DNA of 64,000 bases from Mortierella alpina (lineage: Eukaryota; Mortierellomycota; Mortierellomycetes; Mortierellales; Mortierellaceae), in assembly GCA_029449245.1 (NCBI GenBank), contig JANATF010000002.1:372001-436000 (forward strand). The letters are read 5' to 3'. The stretch's first letter is position 1. The number at the start of each line of letters is the position of its first letter. Under the pieces are notes generated by a model, which was not told the origin of the DNA, searched no databases, and saw only the letters and a list, made by a program, of their open reading frames with translations. The translations under genes and the position numbers were made by a program. Positions 1 to 8,710 of this stretch are shown one piece after another.

Positions 1-1675
1 GAAGGTCTTCCTTCGCCTTCGCTGTGAGATCCACCATGTCGGTCCACTGCTTTCCCGTTGCCAGAGAGGCGTTCTTCAACTGGAGCAGATGCTGTGATCG
101 CAGGCGCGCTGGAAAGATCGCTGCGGTCATCGCATTCGTCTTGCCGATGAAGGATGAGAGCTGTCTCACCGTCGCTGCTCCCTTGTTGACCATCTTGGAC
201 GCCTCCCTGCGCACGTCCCTGATCTTGTCGCCAGGCACTGACAAGGTCATGTTGGTCGAGTCGATGATGAATCCAAGGTGTTGAATCCTCTGAGTCGGTA
301 CGAGCTGCGACTTCGAGAGCTTGACCAGAAAGCCCAACTCCTTCAGTTTGTCCTGAACCAGAGCAGTGTCCTTTAGTGCCTGCTCCTTCGATGACGCAGC
401 AATCAGGAGATCGTCGAGGTATGCGAATATCCTGATCCCTCTGGCCCGTGCCCACTTCAACACAGGGCGCAGAACTTTCGTGAACACAAGTGGCGCCAGC
501 GACAGGCTAAATGGCAACACCTTGAACTGGTAGTTCTTGCCTCTCCATCGAAACTGAAGGTATTTCCTGAAGTTCTTGTTGATCGAGACGTGGTGAAACG
601 CGTCCTGCAGGTCGAGCGAAGTCATGTAGTCGTTCCTGCGGATCGCCGTCGTGATCGCCCCTAACGTCTCCATCTTGAAGTGTCGTTGGGCGATATACGC
701 GTTCAGTGGTCGAAGGTTGAGCACTGGACGCAGGTCGCCAGTCTTCTTTGGGATACAGAAGAGACGGCTTGAAAAACCTGGCGATGTCGCTAACTCGATA
801 GATCCCTTGGTTAGCAAAGCGGACACCTCCTTGTCCAGCGCATCCATGTCGTCATCGCTCTGGTCGCCTGAGTTCTTTCGGCGACTGTAACCGTGTTTGT
901 CGGAGTTACTTTTCTTGTCGGAGTATTTGTCGGACCGTTGTTGTTGGTCCTGCTTGCCCGACTTGCACCGACGGTTGAAGTTGCTGCTGCTGGTCGACTT
1001 CGGGGGTGCGAAAGCTGCTGAGAGAGCTTTGGCGGTCTTGAGCTGCTCGTTGAAAGACTGAGGGTCGATGAGCAAATGAGGCGAGTCTGATACTGGGAGT
1101 CCTTTTTCCTTGCGCAGGTTGTCCATGCGGATCGAAGTAACCTTGCTCGCCAGAAGCTCCAGCTGCTCGCGCATATGGTTGGCAAAGTTGATAAAAAGCT
1201 CCTCACTCTCTTCTGGTACATCGTTAGCAGAAAGGACTTGGTGAATAAGTTGGTCGATGGGGCGAGTGAGATGTGCAATGTCGCCCTGAAGCTTCGCCAG
1301 CTGTCCGTCATGGGCCTTGAACGTGGAAGAACGCTGCACGACTGCTGGGAGGACAGGGGGGTCGTACAAAACGCGCGTGTTTTTGGGGTAGCGGCGAAGT
1401 TGGTTGTTCCAGTCCTCAGCAGAGACTGGTCTGCGAAAGAAGGTGCGTGGATCATCTGGCCAGATCCCAGGACAATGCTCGCGTTCCTTGGAAGAGGGTG
1501 TGTACAGTTCGGTGACAGCTGGGGGAGCGACTTGCTCATCCCGCTGAGGAGGGTCCTGGTCAAGGGGCGTTGAGGCCAGGGCCTCGCGAAGCATGGATCG
1601 CATAGCAGACTTAAAGTCGTCGCTTTGAAGAAGGGAAGCGATGGGATCATGAGGGGAGGGAGATGAAGAGGACAT
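1..1675 (-). CDS. DIRS-type retrotransposon gag-RT polyprotein, 3' part outside window
   Basis: One open frame runs from an ATG at 1675 to the left edge (over 558 codons) with no stop. The first ~290 residues are polar and gag-like, ending in a Ser/Lys/Asp-rich stretch. A reverse transcriptase follows, with GFSSRLFCIPKKTGDLRPVL, SLDLQDAFHHVSI, LPFSLSLAPLVFTKVL and the catalytic box FAYLDDLLI (near 450). Next comes the LGFIIDS..MTLSVP segment typical of the RT/RNase H junction of tyrosine-recombinase elements (DIRS/Ngaro). RT motifs are seen; the DIRS assignment follows from the wording of these motifs; a downstream RNase H, methyltransferase or recombinase would lie outside the window. All RT boxes here are intact, so this part of the element could be functional. 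Family confidence is high; element completeness is unknown. Confidence 0.88.
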   Translation of the reverse strand, partial: MSSSSPSPHDPIASLLQSDDFKSAMRSMLREALASTPLDQDPPQRDEQVAPPAVTELYTPSSKEREHCPGIWPDDPRTFFRRPVSAEDWNNQLRRYPKNTRVLYDPPVLPAVVQRSSTFKAHDGQLAKLQGDIAHLTRPIDQLIHQVLSANDVPEESEELFINFANHMREQLELLASKVTSIRMDNLRKEKGLPVSDSPHLLIDPQSFNEQLKTAKALSAAFAPPKSTSSSNFNRRCKSGKQDQQQRSDKYSDKKSNSDKHGYSRRKNSGDQSDDDMDALDKEVSALLTKGSIELATSPGFSSRLFCIPKKTGDLRPVLNLRPLNAYIAQRHFKMETLGAITTAIRRNDYMTSLDLQDAFHHVSINKNFRKYLQFRWRGKNYQFKVLPFSLSLAPLVFTKVLRPVLKWARARGIRIFAYLDDLLIAASSKEQALKDTALVQDKLKELGFLVKLSKSQLVPTQRIQHLGFIIDSTNMTLSVPGDKIRDVRREASKMVNKGAATVRQLSSFIGKTNAMTAAIFPARLRSQHLLQLKNASLATGKQWTDMVDLTAKAKEDL

Positions 1676-1859
1676 AGGTGTGATACTACTCTAGGTGCGG
1701 ATGAGTGTTCCGAGCGAACGAAAAGAAGATGCAGTTCCAGTAGGGCTCCCACCGAGTACAAATAGTTCAGTCTAGCTTCACTTTATTTCATTTCTGGAGG
1801 TTTCGAGCAATCATCATTAAAAGAAGATTACACATATGGAGTCCTCGCCAAAGGCTGGA

Positions 1860-2260
1860 TAATCCATAGATAGGGCAGAACTAACTTTGCTCACACGGAC
1901 TATTAATAAATAAACAACAATGCACGTTTTCCTCTCAATGGGGGGGACAATCAATCCAACGTTTCTTTCACTCTGACAGGGAGAACCGAAATTGAGGGAG
2001 CATTAATGTCACAATACTATGCGCCACAGGCAAGCTAAGGCCGCTTCTCCAAGGAAGACAGATACTCCATTGCTGTGCTGCTAGATATGCCTTTGAAATT
2101 TTTCCATGATGCCCCTTGAATTTTTTCCATGGTGCCCCTTGAAATCATCTTTGTGCAACGATGCACCGCTAGTTGATCAACGCGACACATGCTTCAAGTT
2201 AGGGGTAGGAGGACAGAGTGAGCGAGAGATATGGGTCCCATAACCGGCCGCTCACACCAG
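1860..2260 (-). repeat. Terminal/untranslated region of the DIRS-type element
   Basis: This non-coding stretch lies upstream of the gag-RT frame (minus strand). It is closely similar, roughly 80% by eye, to 22433-22797 on the opposite strand. Shared blocks include GATTTCAAGGGGCACCATGG, a GTTGGATTGATTG block, and TTGTTTATTTA followed by AGTCCGTGTGAGCAA. Because only this part and no coding sequence recurs at 22.5 kb, it is best read as an element terminus. It ends against the LINE poly(T) at 2261. Confidence 0.6.
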
Positions 2261-2499
2261 TTTTTTTTTTGTTTATAAGAGATTTATTGCGTCAGAGTGT
2301 GTGCAAAAATTCAATACTCCCCACCATAGGAGTCGCCGCCGATCAAAAGGATATAAAAATGAATACTTTCTGCAAGTACAAAAGTTACATCAAAGGGGAG
2401 AAGGAGAGAGAAGAGAGAAATATAACAGGTAACAGGGTAGAAGGGGTCCAAGCAACGTAGAGTACAAAAGAAACAAGAGAAAGGAAATAAAGTACAGTG

Positions 2500-5400
2500 T
2501 TAGGTGGGGAAATTAGTGTCCGTCGTCAGGTCTGCTGCAGGTGTAGGCGGTTGGTGTCGCGCCTCCCTTTTGCGTCGCTCCTCCATCTGTGCCAAAACTT
2601 GAGTGAGCGCGATGTCAACGGCGCTTAGAACTCTCGTGTTGTCAAAGATCTGATCCTCACGGATGAAGGCGAAGTGGTGACGCCAGATGGTAGCCAAGAT
2701 GGATCCGAGCACGAGGATGATGGGTACGTTGTTGAGAGGTGTCAGTGTCTCTGGTCGGGGGAAAAAGAGACGTTCAACCTGATCGGCTGTCCAAGTGTGA
2801 TCTTTGATGTACTTGGTCAGCGCTCCTTGCCAGACCTCGAGCTTCTGGGGGCAGCTGAAGAGGAGGTGTTGGTCCGTTTCGATCGCATTATTGCAGATAC
2901 GACAGATGGGTTCTACCACGTCTGGGATGATTGCATGAAGACGGACGCCAGAGGGGAGTTTGTTAATTAAAAGGCGCCACCAGACGTTGCGAACGTTGTG
3001 GGGCATCTCAGCCCTCCAGAAACCAGTCCAAAAACGGGCCGTGAATGGCGGTGGGGCTGGGTCCATGGGAGGGTTTTGAGGTTGTGGTGCGGGGGGTTGG
3101 TAGATCCTGTCGAAGGCAGCACGGCGGAAAATCCTCGTACTCGCGATCCCAAAGGCGCCTTTTCTGGAGTCGTCGACGATAATGGCATTAATGTGGTCAG
3201 CCAGGTCGTCCTCCAGTAACAGTGGTCCAATGTTATCCAGTGCTCGTTGTAGCACCGGGTGAGGGGTGAAATGGTGGTTTCTGATATTGTCCTCCAGGGC
3301 TCTCCTGTGTCTGTGACCAGCAACCCGTTCAGCTGAAGGAATGAACTCCAGATGTCCCTCTGTCTGTTCAGCGTTCGTCCAAAAAGGCCTGAGGACATGA
3401 TCTGTACGCCAGGCGGGTGGGTGTGGTACAGGAACGCCGTCCGCGTTTAGCCATTGCGGAAGCAGCGTGGCCAGCATGGTGCCGAAGGGCGCTGCCTCAG
3501 CCTCGGCTTGAGTCCAGGAAGTCGAGGGGATCGTCTTCATGGACTGCACCAAGCCTCGGAGGATCGAGTGCGGGCGGAAGTACTTCTTTCCAGGAGTCAG
3601 ATAGAAGTCTGGGTTCGTAAAGGGAGCAAGAGGGTAGTCAGAGGAGGTTTGTTTGCATAGCATATCTTTGAAGAGGGAAGCCATGAATGAGGTGGAGTCA
3701 GAGCAGATCCTCTGCACCGCACGGAGTTGAAAGGCCAATGCCTGAGACCCAATGTCGACCAGTCCAAGTCCTCCCTGAGAGCGTCGTAGGCAGATGAAGT
3801 CCCACGATGGGGCAGGGAAAAAGGGCAAAGTGAACTTGCGTATCGATCCTTGTACTTTCCTCGTCCATGAGCGGGTTGGGGGTTGGACCGAAATGACATG
3901 CCAAAGTCTGGAGAGCAGGAGAGAGTTGGCAATCAGACCTCTTCCCATGACTGAGAGCTGGCGTCCATGTAAGGCGTTGATATGGTGTTTGATCTTGGTG
4001 TGGATATTGTCATAGAATGAGTCTCGTTGCTGTCGGGTCAGGGCAAGGGGGAATCCCAGGTACGTTAGAGCATTCTCGGCTCGTTTGGAGTGGATGTGGA
4101 CGTGATCCTGCTGCAGAGCGTGCGAGAGTGCGCCCGCGCTTTTGAATAATGGGAAGGCAACGGTCTTCTTCAAATTCAGTCGCGCATTCGATGCTCGTCC
4201 GAAGGTGTCCATGATTCCTTTCAGGCAAGTCCATTCGTCAACGGTCCGGATTGCTGTCCACAGATAGTCCGCATAGGCCATCAATTTCAGGGGTTCCGCT
4301 CGTGCTTGATCGCAGAGTTTGATCCCTTCTATCTCTGGACAGGCGAGGATCGTGCGGAGGAGAGGTTCGATGGCAATGTTGTAGAGGAGAGGTGAGAGTG
4401 GGTCACCTTGTCTCAGTCCACGTTGTTGTGCGAATGGTTGAGCTAGGTAACCGTTGATGTTCAGGTTGATGTGGGTGTTGAAGAACAGAGTGAAGATAGA
4501 ATCGATGAGGCCTGTTGGGAAACGCATCCGTTCCATGACTGCACGCAGGTATGTTGGGTGCACCCGGTCGTATGCCTTTTCCTGATCAAAAAGGATGCCA
4601 ACGCCGTCGATCTTGTATCTCTCGCAGTGTTCTCTGAAGGCTGCCATGACCAGTCCATTGTCCGATATCTTCCTTCCAGGCACAAATCCTGTTTGAAAGG
4701 GGGTGATCAGAGTGGCCATTGGTCCGTGGAGGCGTAGGGTGATGATTTTAGTGAAGAGTTTCGCGTCCGAGTTGATGAGTGATAAAGGTCGCCAGTTTGC
4801 AAGGTCCGCGGCATCCCCTTTCTTGTACAACAGTATCATACAGGTCTGGAGCCATGACTGTGGCATCCTCGCGTCCGTGAGCGCCTCTGTCATGACGCTG
4901 GCAAGGAGAGAAGCAACACCGTTAATGGACAAGAGATAACCATATAGCTCAAAAGGGAATCCGTCCATGCCGGGTGCTTTCTCCCGCGCACTCTTTTCCA
5001 AGCTGAACATGATGTTTTCTGGGGTGATGTTGCGCATGAGGTACTCTTGATCGTCGTCCGAGACTGTCGCTGACTCAGGAACATGCGACAGCAAGGAGTC
5101 AATGGCACCTTGGTCAACCGGATCCGGGGTGTATAGTTTCTGGTAAAATGCTTTGCCGACGTTGCACAGGTCGTTAGGGGTGTGTACAGTGGCCGTCGAG
5201 TTTGGCACTTTCAGGTGGGTGATGGTGCGTTTGGTGGCCCTGGACTTGAGTACGCGGAAAAAATACTTGCTGCATCGTTCGCCGAATTCGCGCCATTTCA
5301 TCTGCGTTCGTAAAGCCCATCCAGACATAGATTCTTCCAGGAGTCCATCGAGTCGTCTCTCGATCTCCTGCCACTGAGCCTCTAGTTCCTGGATGTAGAC

Positions 5401-6393
5401 CGTGTTGGGGTTGGGAGATCCTTCTTGCCATTTGATGCGCCGAAGGAGGTGTTGTCGTTCTTTTTGGAGTCGTTGAGAGAGCTGTTTTTTGTCCTTGGCT
5501 CTCTGGGTACCCGCCCGTTGGAGCGCTTCCTGCAGCGAGAGTTTCAGTTGATCCCAGGCCACTTGAGGAGGCAGCCCCTCTAGGTCCTGTAGGTCACGCT
5601 GAACGATCTCCTTCAGGTGCGTCTGCAATTGTTCGTCTCGCAGCAGGGATATGTTCAGTCGCCACACTCCCGGTCCCGTTTCCAGTGCTTCTAGGCTCAG
5701 GTTGCAGGATAGCATGGAGTGGTCAGTCCAGTCGCTATGGAGATAGGTGTGTGACGGGGCAGAAACACGTTCCGCTAGTGGTGGTGACATGAAAATATAG
5801 TCGATGGTGGTTTGAGTATGGCGGTTGTTAAAAGTGTGGATGGGTAGACTGTTGTAGGTGTTGAGTGTGTTGATAGTATGCTGGTTGAGCCATGTCTTCC
5901 AGGCCGCAGGTGCTGAGTTACGCTTGTGATGGTGGTAGTTGAAATCCCCCATGACGATGATGTCCTCGCCTGGCGACTGGAAGAAAGGCAGTTCGAGAAG
6001 ATTGTTGAAAAAAGTGTTGCGTTGGCGGGTGGCCCCCGAAGGCGCATAGATGGCACAGATGTCAAACAGAGTCTGGTCACCAGTGTCCATCGAGCCGATT
6101 GAGGCAAAAATGGCTCGTTCGTCTAGAAGGACGTACGAGGACAAGATTGTGAGTTTGGGGTGTAACAGTAGGAGTGCGCAGTGGGAGGTCCAGATGCTTT
6201 GGTGTGCGTGAAGTGAGGTGTCGAGGTGTTGTAGTAGTGGGTTGTCTTTTGGGTCAATTGATGTCTCTTGCAGCGCTAAGACGTCGATCCGCTGGGTAGT
6301 CAGATATTTGTGAAAATTTCTGGTGCCTGTGCGGTTGGTCGTCTTGTTGATGGTGCGTGCGTTGAGTGTAGCGATCTTGAGCGACTTTTTCAT
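2500..6393 (-). CDS. LINE ORF2: APE endonuclease, reverse transcriptase, zinc knuckle
   Basis: The 1,297-residue frame has no internal stop. N-terminal APE-like endonuclease: KIATLNARTIN, LALQETSID, IVMGDFNYHH, TTIDYIF and SDWTDHSML supply the metal and catalytic residues. A helical linker (about 260-370) follows. The RT domain spans about 480-760: NWRPLSLINSDAKLFTK, QTGFVPGRKISDNG, ILFDQEKAYDRVHP and QQRGLRQGDPLSPLLYN. The catalytic box reads AYADYLW, where a YADD motif is expected, so the second aspartate is tyrosine (codon 4264-4266). The C-terminus carries a CRICNN...HLLFSC zinc-binding motif of the zf-RVT type. It would reverse-transcribe its own RNA at a nicked target, but the substitution predicts an inactive polymerase. 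Confidence 0.94.
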   Translation of the reverse strand: MKKSLKIATLNARTINKTTNRTGTRNFHKYLTTQRIDVLALQETSIDPKDNPLLQHLDTSLHAHQSIWTSHCALLLLHPKLTILSSYVLLDERAIFASIGSMDTGDQTLFDICAIYAPSGATRQRNTFFNNLLELPFFQSPGEDIIVMGDFNYHHHKRNSAPAAWKTWLNQHTINTLNTYNSLPIHTFNNRHTQTTIDYIFMSPPLAERVSAPSHTYLHSDWTDHSMLSCNLSLEALETGPGVWRLNISLLRDEQLQTHLKEIVQRDLQDLEGLPPQVAWDQLKLSLQEALQRAGTQRAKDKKQLSQRLQKERQHLLRRIKWQEGSPNPNTVYIQELEAQWQEIERRLDGLLEESMSGWALRTQMKWREFGERCSKYFFRVLKSRATKRTITHLKVPNSTATVHTPNDLCNVGKAFYQKLYTPDPVDQGAIDSLLSHVPESATVSDDDQEYLMRNITPENIMFSLEKSAREKAPGMDGFPFELYGYLLSINGVASLLASVMTEALTDARMPQSWLQTCMILLYKKGDAADLANWRPLSLINSDAKLFTKIITLRLHGPMATLITPFQTGFVPGRKISDNGLVMAAFREHCERYKIDGVGILFDQEKAYDRVHPTYLRAVMERMRFPTGLIDSIFTLFFNTHINLNINGYLAQPFAQQRGLRQGDPLSPLLYNIAIEPLLRTILACPEIEGIKLCDQARAEPLKLMAYADYLWTAIRTVDEWTCLKGIMDTFGRASNARLNLKKTVAFPLFKSAGALSHALQQDHVHIHSKRAENALTYLGFPLALTRQQRDSFYDNIHTKIKHHINALHGRQLSVMGRGLIANSLLLSRLWHVISVQPPTRSWTRKVQGSIRKFTLPFFPAPSWDFICLRRSQGGLGLVDIGSQALAFQLRAVQRICSDSTSFMASLFKDMLCKQTSSDYPLAPFTNPDFYLTPGKKYFRPHSILRGLVQSMKTIPSTSWTQAEAEAAPFGTMLATLLPQWLNADGVPVPHPPAWRTDHVLRPFWTNAEQTEGHLEFIPSAERVAGHRHRRALEDNIRNHHFTPHPVLQRALDNIGPLLLEDDLADHINAIIVDDSRKGAFGIASTRIFRRAAFDRIYQPPAPQPQNPPMDPAPPPFTARFWTGFWRAEMPHNVRNVWWRLLINKLPSGVRLHAIIPDVVEPICRICNNAIETDQHLLFSCPQKLEVWQGALTKYIKDHTWTADQVERLFFPRPETLTPLNNVPIILVLGSILATIWRHHFAFIREDQIFDNTRVLSAVDIALTQVLAQMEERRKREARHQPPTPAADLTTDTNFPT

Positions 6394-6398
6394 TGGGA

Positions 6399-7704
6399 TT
6401 ATAAAGTGGACGGTTTGATCGAGGCTTGACTCAGCTGGGCGACGCTGTACGAGCCCGCGTAGGATGTGGCCCGCGGTTGTCGACGCGTCGCGATGGTGGG
6501 TGTGAGTGTGGGTGTGGATGTGGCGTCGGGAGTGGAAGTGGCGGGCACGTTGTCCTGAGTGGTGTCAGGAGAAGGGTCTTCAACGGCATCATAAAAGGGT
6601 TGTTGACTTCCCGATGAAGCATTGAGAGAATGCAAAGAAGGTAAGAGGTTATTGGTACTTCCCGTTGAAGTCCCACAACCGTGTGGGGCCAAGGCATGGT
6701 GTCTTCCATCAACAGCGGGCGTGCCTGCTTGCGCGGCGAGCAAAGTGGGGCTTGCTTCGGACTGGGTTCCAGCGGTGCTGTCCGCGGTCACGGCTCCTGT
6801 CCTGTGGGCCTCCTGTTGATAGTGGTCGTCAGACGTGTTCGTGCTGATCACGCCCTCCATAGCGCTGTCCTGTTGCACAGCCTTCAGGCGTTTCTCGCCG
6901 TTGCGCTTTTTACGTCTGGGTTGAGGCTTAGGAATATTTACGTTTGGCGCAGGTTGGGCGTTGTCGGTCTTGGTGTTGTTGGTGGCGTTGTGGGGGGTGA
7001 TGAGAGTGTCGGTGGCAGTTTTGGTGTTGATGAAAAGTCGATGACCGAAATCAAGGATCTCGGGAACGGGGACTCTGTTGACGGGCTGTCCATCCTTGTC
7101 CACTTTGCCCTGGAGCATGACATATCCGTCCCAGGTATAAACTTTACGGGTTGTTTGCAATCGTGTAATAATATCGCCCAATCTCAGCAATGCTACCATA
7201 GGGCTCAAAAGCCTTGGTGAATTGTTCAGCCGTGATGGAATGGGGGGCGAAGCGGTAGTTGACTCTCCACAAGTCCACAGAGGAGTGAATGGGAACGCAA
7301 GGGGCATAGGTGCGGCCATTGATTGTCAGGCCTTGGTGTTTTCGAATGGTTTCGTAGTGCAAGGTGTCGTCCACAGTGATAAAAAACTGGACGGACGTCG
7401 GGAAGGTGCGGTGGTGGAAGCTATCCACATAGGTGTAGGTGTTCAGGATCTGGGTGAGGACCTCGTCATGGTTGGAATCTTTGCGAGGGAGGGTGTAGAC
7501 GAGGGTTTGGGGAACTGGCGACTTGACATGCAGGTTCATTCCCTCCGGAATGGCCTGGCTTCGAAAAAAAGTTTCGCACTTTTTGGTGCGAGTAGGAGCC
7601 GGGGATGGGGAATGGTGATTGTTTTTGAGCTTAGACGCATACGACACCGCCATGGTGTCATTGGTGCTGGAGCTACCCCCCACGTTAATGTTGCCGTGGG
7701 ACAT
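6399..7704 (-). pseudogene. LINE ORF1 (RNA-binding protein), broken by one frameshift
   Basis: Two overlapping frames make up one protein. The first starts at ATG 7704 and runs to a stop at 7144 (186 aa), with an RRM-like stretch (SIAEIGRYYYT near its end). The second is open from 7319 to 6399 and carries on the expected sequence from TTRKVYTWDGYVMLQ, then a basic patch (PRRKKRNGEKRLK) and a long Ser/Thr/Pro-rich tail. The switch must occur near 7145-7175. The stop sits five bases before the ORF2 start. ORF1 proteins of LINEs coat the element RNA. I see no programmed-frameshift signal, so a single-base indel is the simpler reading. Confidence 0.72.
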
Positions 7705-7938
7705 GGGAAAGAGTTTCTAGGTCAAACTAAATAACGTGATTTGGGTACCGCAAATAACGTGATATGACGTGTTACATCGGAGTTCTTTGGGGCTTTGGGG
7801 AGGCCGGGGGGGCCTAACTCGAAGAGGTGACTTGCTGTACTTGAAAGTTATGGCGGTAATGGAGTGATGGGGGCTGGTAAAGTGGGTAGAAAAGGAACGA
7901 GGTGACAGAGAAAAACTGAACCTTGCTCTGGTCCCTCC

Positions 7939-7961
7939 TTTTTTTTTTTTTTTTTTTTTTT
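7939..7961. repeat. Poly(T) run at the LINE 5' side
   Basis: Twenty-three consecutive T separate the LINE leader from unrelated sequence containing two GGCTGGAAAACGG copies. It could be an A-tract insertion target on the minus strand. Confidence 0.7.
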
Positions 7962-8137
7962 GGGCTGGAAAACGGCTGGAAAACGGTTGGCAATCACTGC
8001 AACACGCCTTTACACTCACTGTCGTTTCCTCAGACTATAAACTTCGAAATATGGAAAGCTGCCACGGCCACGCATCCACATCAACGTAATCCATGTAGTC
8101 AAGTGTGCGAGGTCTGCTTTGAAACGGTACAGCGACA

Positions 8138-8434
8138 TGTGTGGCGCCAGGTTATGAAATGGAATTGATGCGAAAAAAGGATCTTTGCAAGGTCACTAAG
8201 CGAAGCACCTTTTTTAGCCATGTCACGTCAGTGACATGCAAAAAAGGGTGCGGAGCGCTACGTAGAGCCCAAAGGGCTAATCCACCAGTACTATCTGTAA
8301 CTGTGCCTCCAGGCTATGAAAATGGACAATGGATCTTTGCAAGGTCAATAAGCGAAGCACCTTTTTTAGCCATGTCACGTCAGTGACATGCTGAAAAGGG
8401 TGCGAAGCGCGACGTAGAGCCCAACGAGCTACAA
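8138..8434. repeat. Two tandem ~155-bp units, each with a long imperfect hairpin
   Basis: Units begin near 8138 and 8300 and share GGATCTTTGCAAGGTCA (8179 and 8331), AAGCGAAGCACC, a palindrome and ACGTAGAGCCCAA. Each palindrome is CATGTCAC-GTCA-GTGACATG, and outer arms extend it (CACCTTTTTT opposite AAAAAAGGGTG, and GCGAAGC opposite GCG(A/G)AGCGC). The stem is preserved in both units although flanking bases differ. The units lie 280-570 bp upstream of the Fanzor start codon. They may be a MITE, a regulatory array or a structured RNA; nothing decides among these. Confidence 0.75.
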
Positions 8435-8556
8435 CCCCCCGCCCCCCCCCCCGTGCAACTGTAGCTGTCTCTGACCGTGGAGCGCACTAATCCTTTACGT
8501 ACATGTATAATAACAGCACATCCACAAAGCGCACACCCGACCCCTGGAAAGCACAC

Positions 8557-8578
8557 ACCCGTGGCTAACGCCACGGGC
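8557..8578. repeat. Perfect GC hairpin CCCGTGGC-taac-GCCACGGG
   Basis: An 8-bp perfect stem with a 4-base loop. The same stem with a 3-base loop recurs at 57421-57439. It is followed immediately by an A/T-rich TATA-like stretch. Confidence 0.65.
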
Positions 8579-8581
8579 ATC

Positions 8582-8591
8582 TCTATAAAAA
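8582..8591 (+). promoter_or_regulatory. Possible TATA element of the Fanzor gene
   Basis: TCTATAAAAA lies about 125 bp upstream of the proposed ATG at 8711. This is inference from position and sequence only. Confidence 0.35.
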
Positions 8592-8710
8592 AATGTGGTT
8601 TACGTAGCCGAAACGGTGAGTTTCGAGTTCAACCCACGTGATATGAGGAGACGAGCGCCACTACAAAAGCTCAAGTTACTGCACAAGCTTCCTTTCTTCA
8701 ACTCTCCGAG

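Larger units (their letters stand above)
2261..7938 (-). mobile_element. Near full-length non-LTR retrotransposon (APE-type LINE)
   Basis: The element is on the minus strand and has two ORFs (ORF1 6399-7704, ORF2 2500-6393) with only five bases between them. A poly(A) tail reads as ten T at 2261-2270. The 5' boundary is uncertain. A 23-base T run at 7939-7961 lies just outside the ORF1 leader and may be the insertion target or the tail of an older element. I found no clear target-site duplication. Copy status: long but damaged (frameshift in ORF1, RT active-site substitution in ORF2). Confidence 0.82.

Noticed and set aside
811-1761. 316-codon minus-strand frame at the left edge
   Set aside because: It is a shadow frame. 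The neighbouring frame from ATG 1675 continues through all RT motifs to the window edge.
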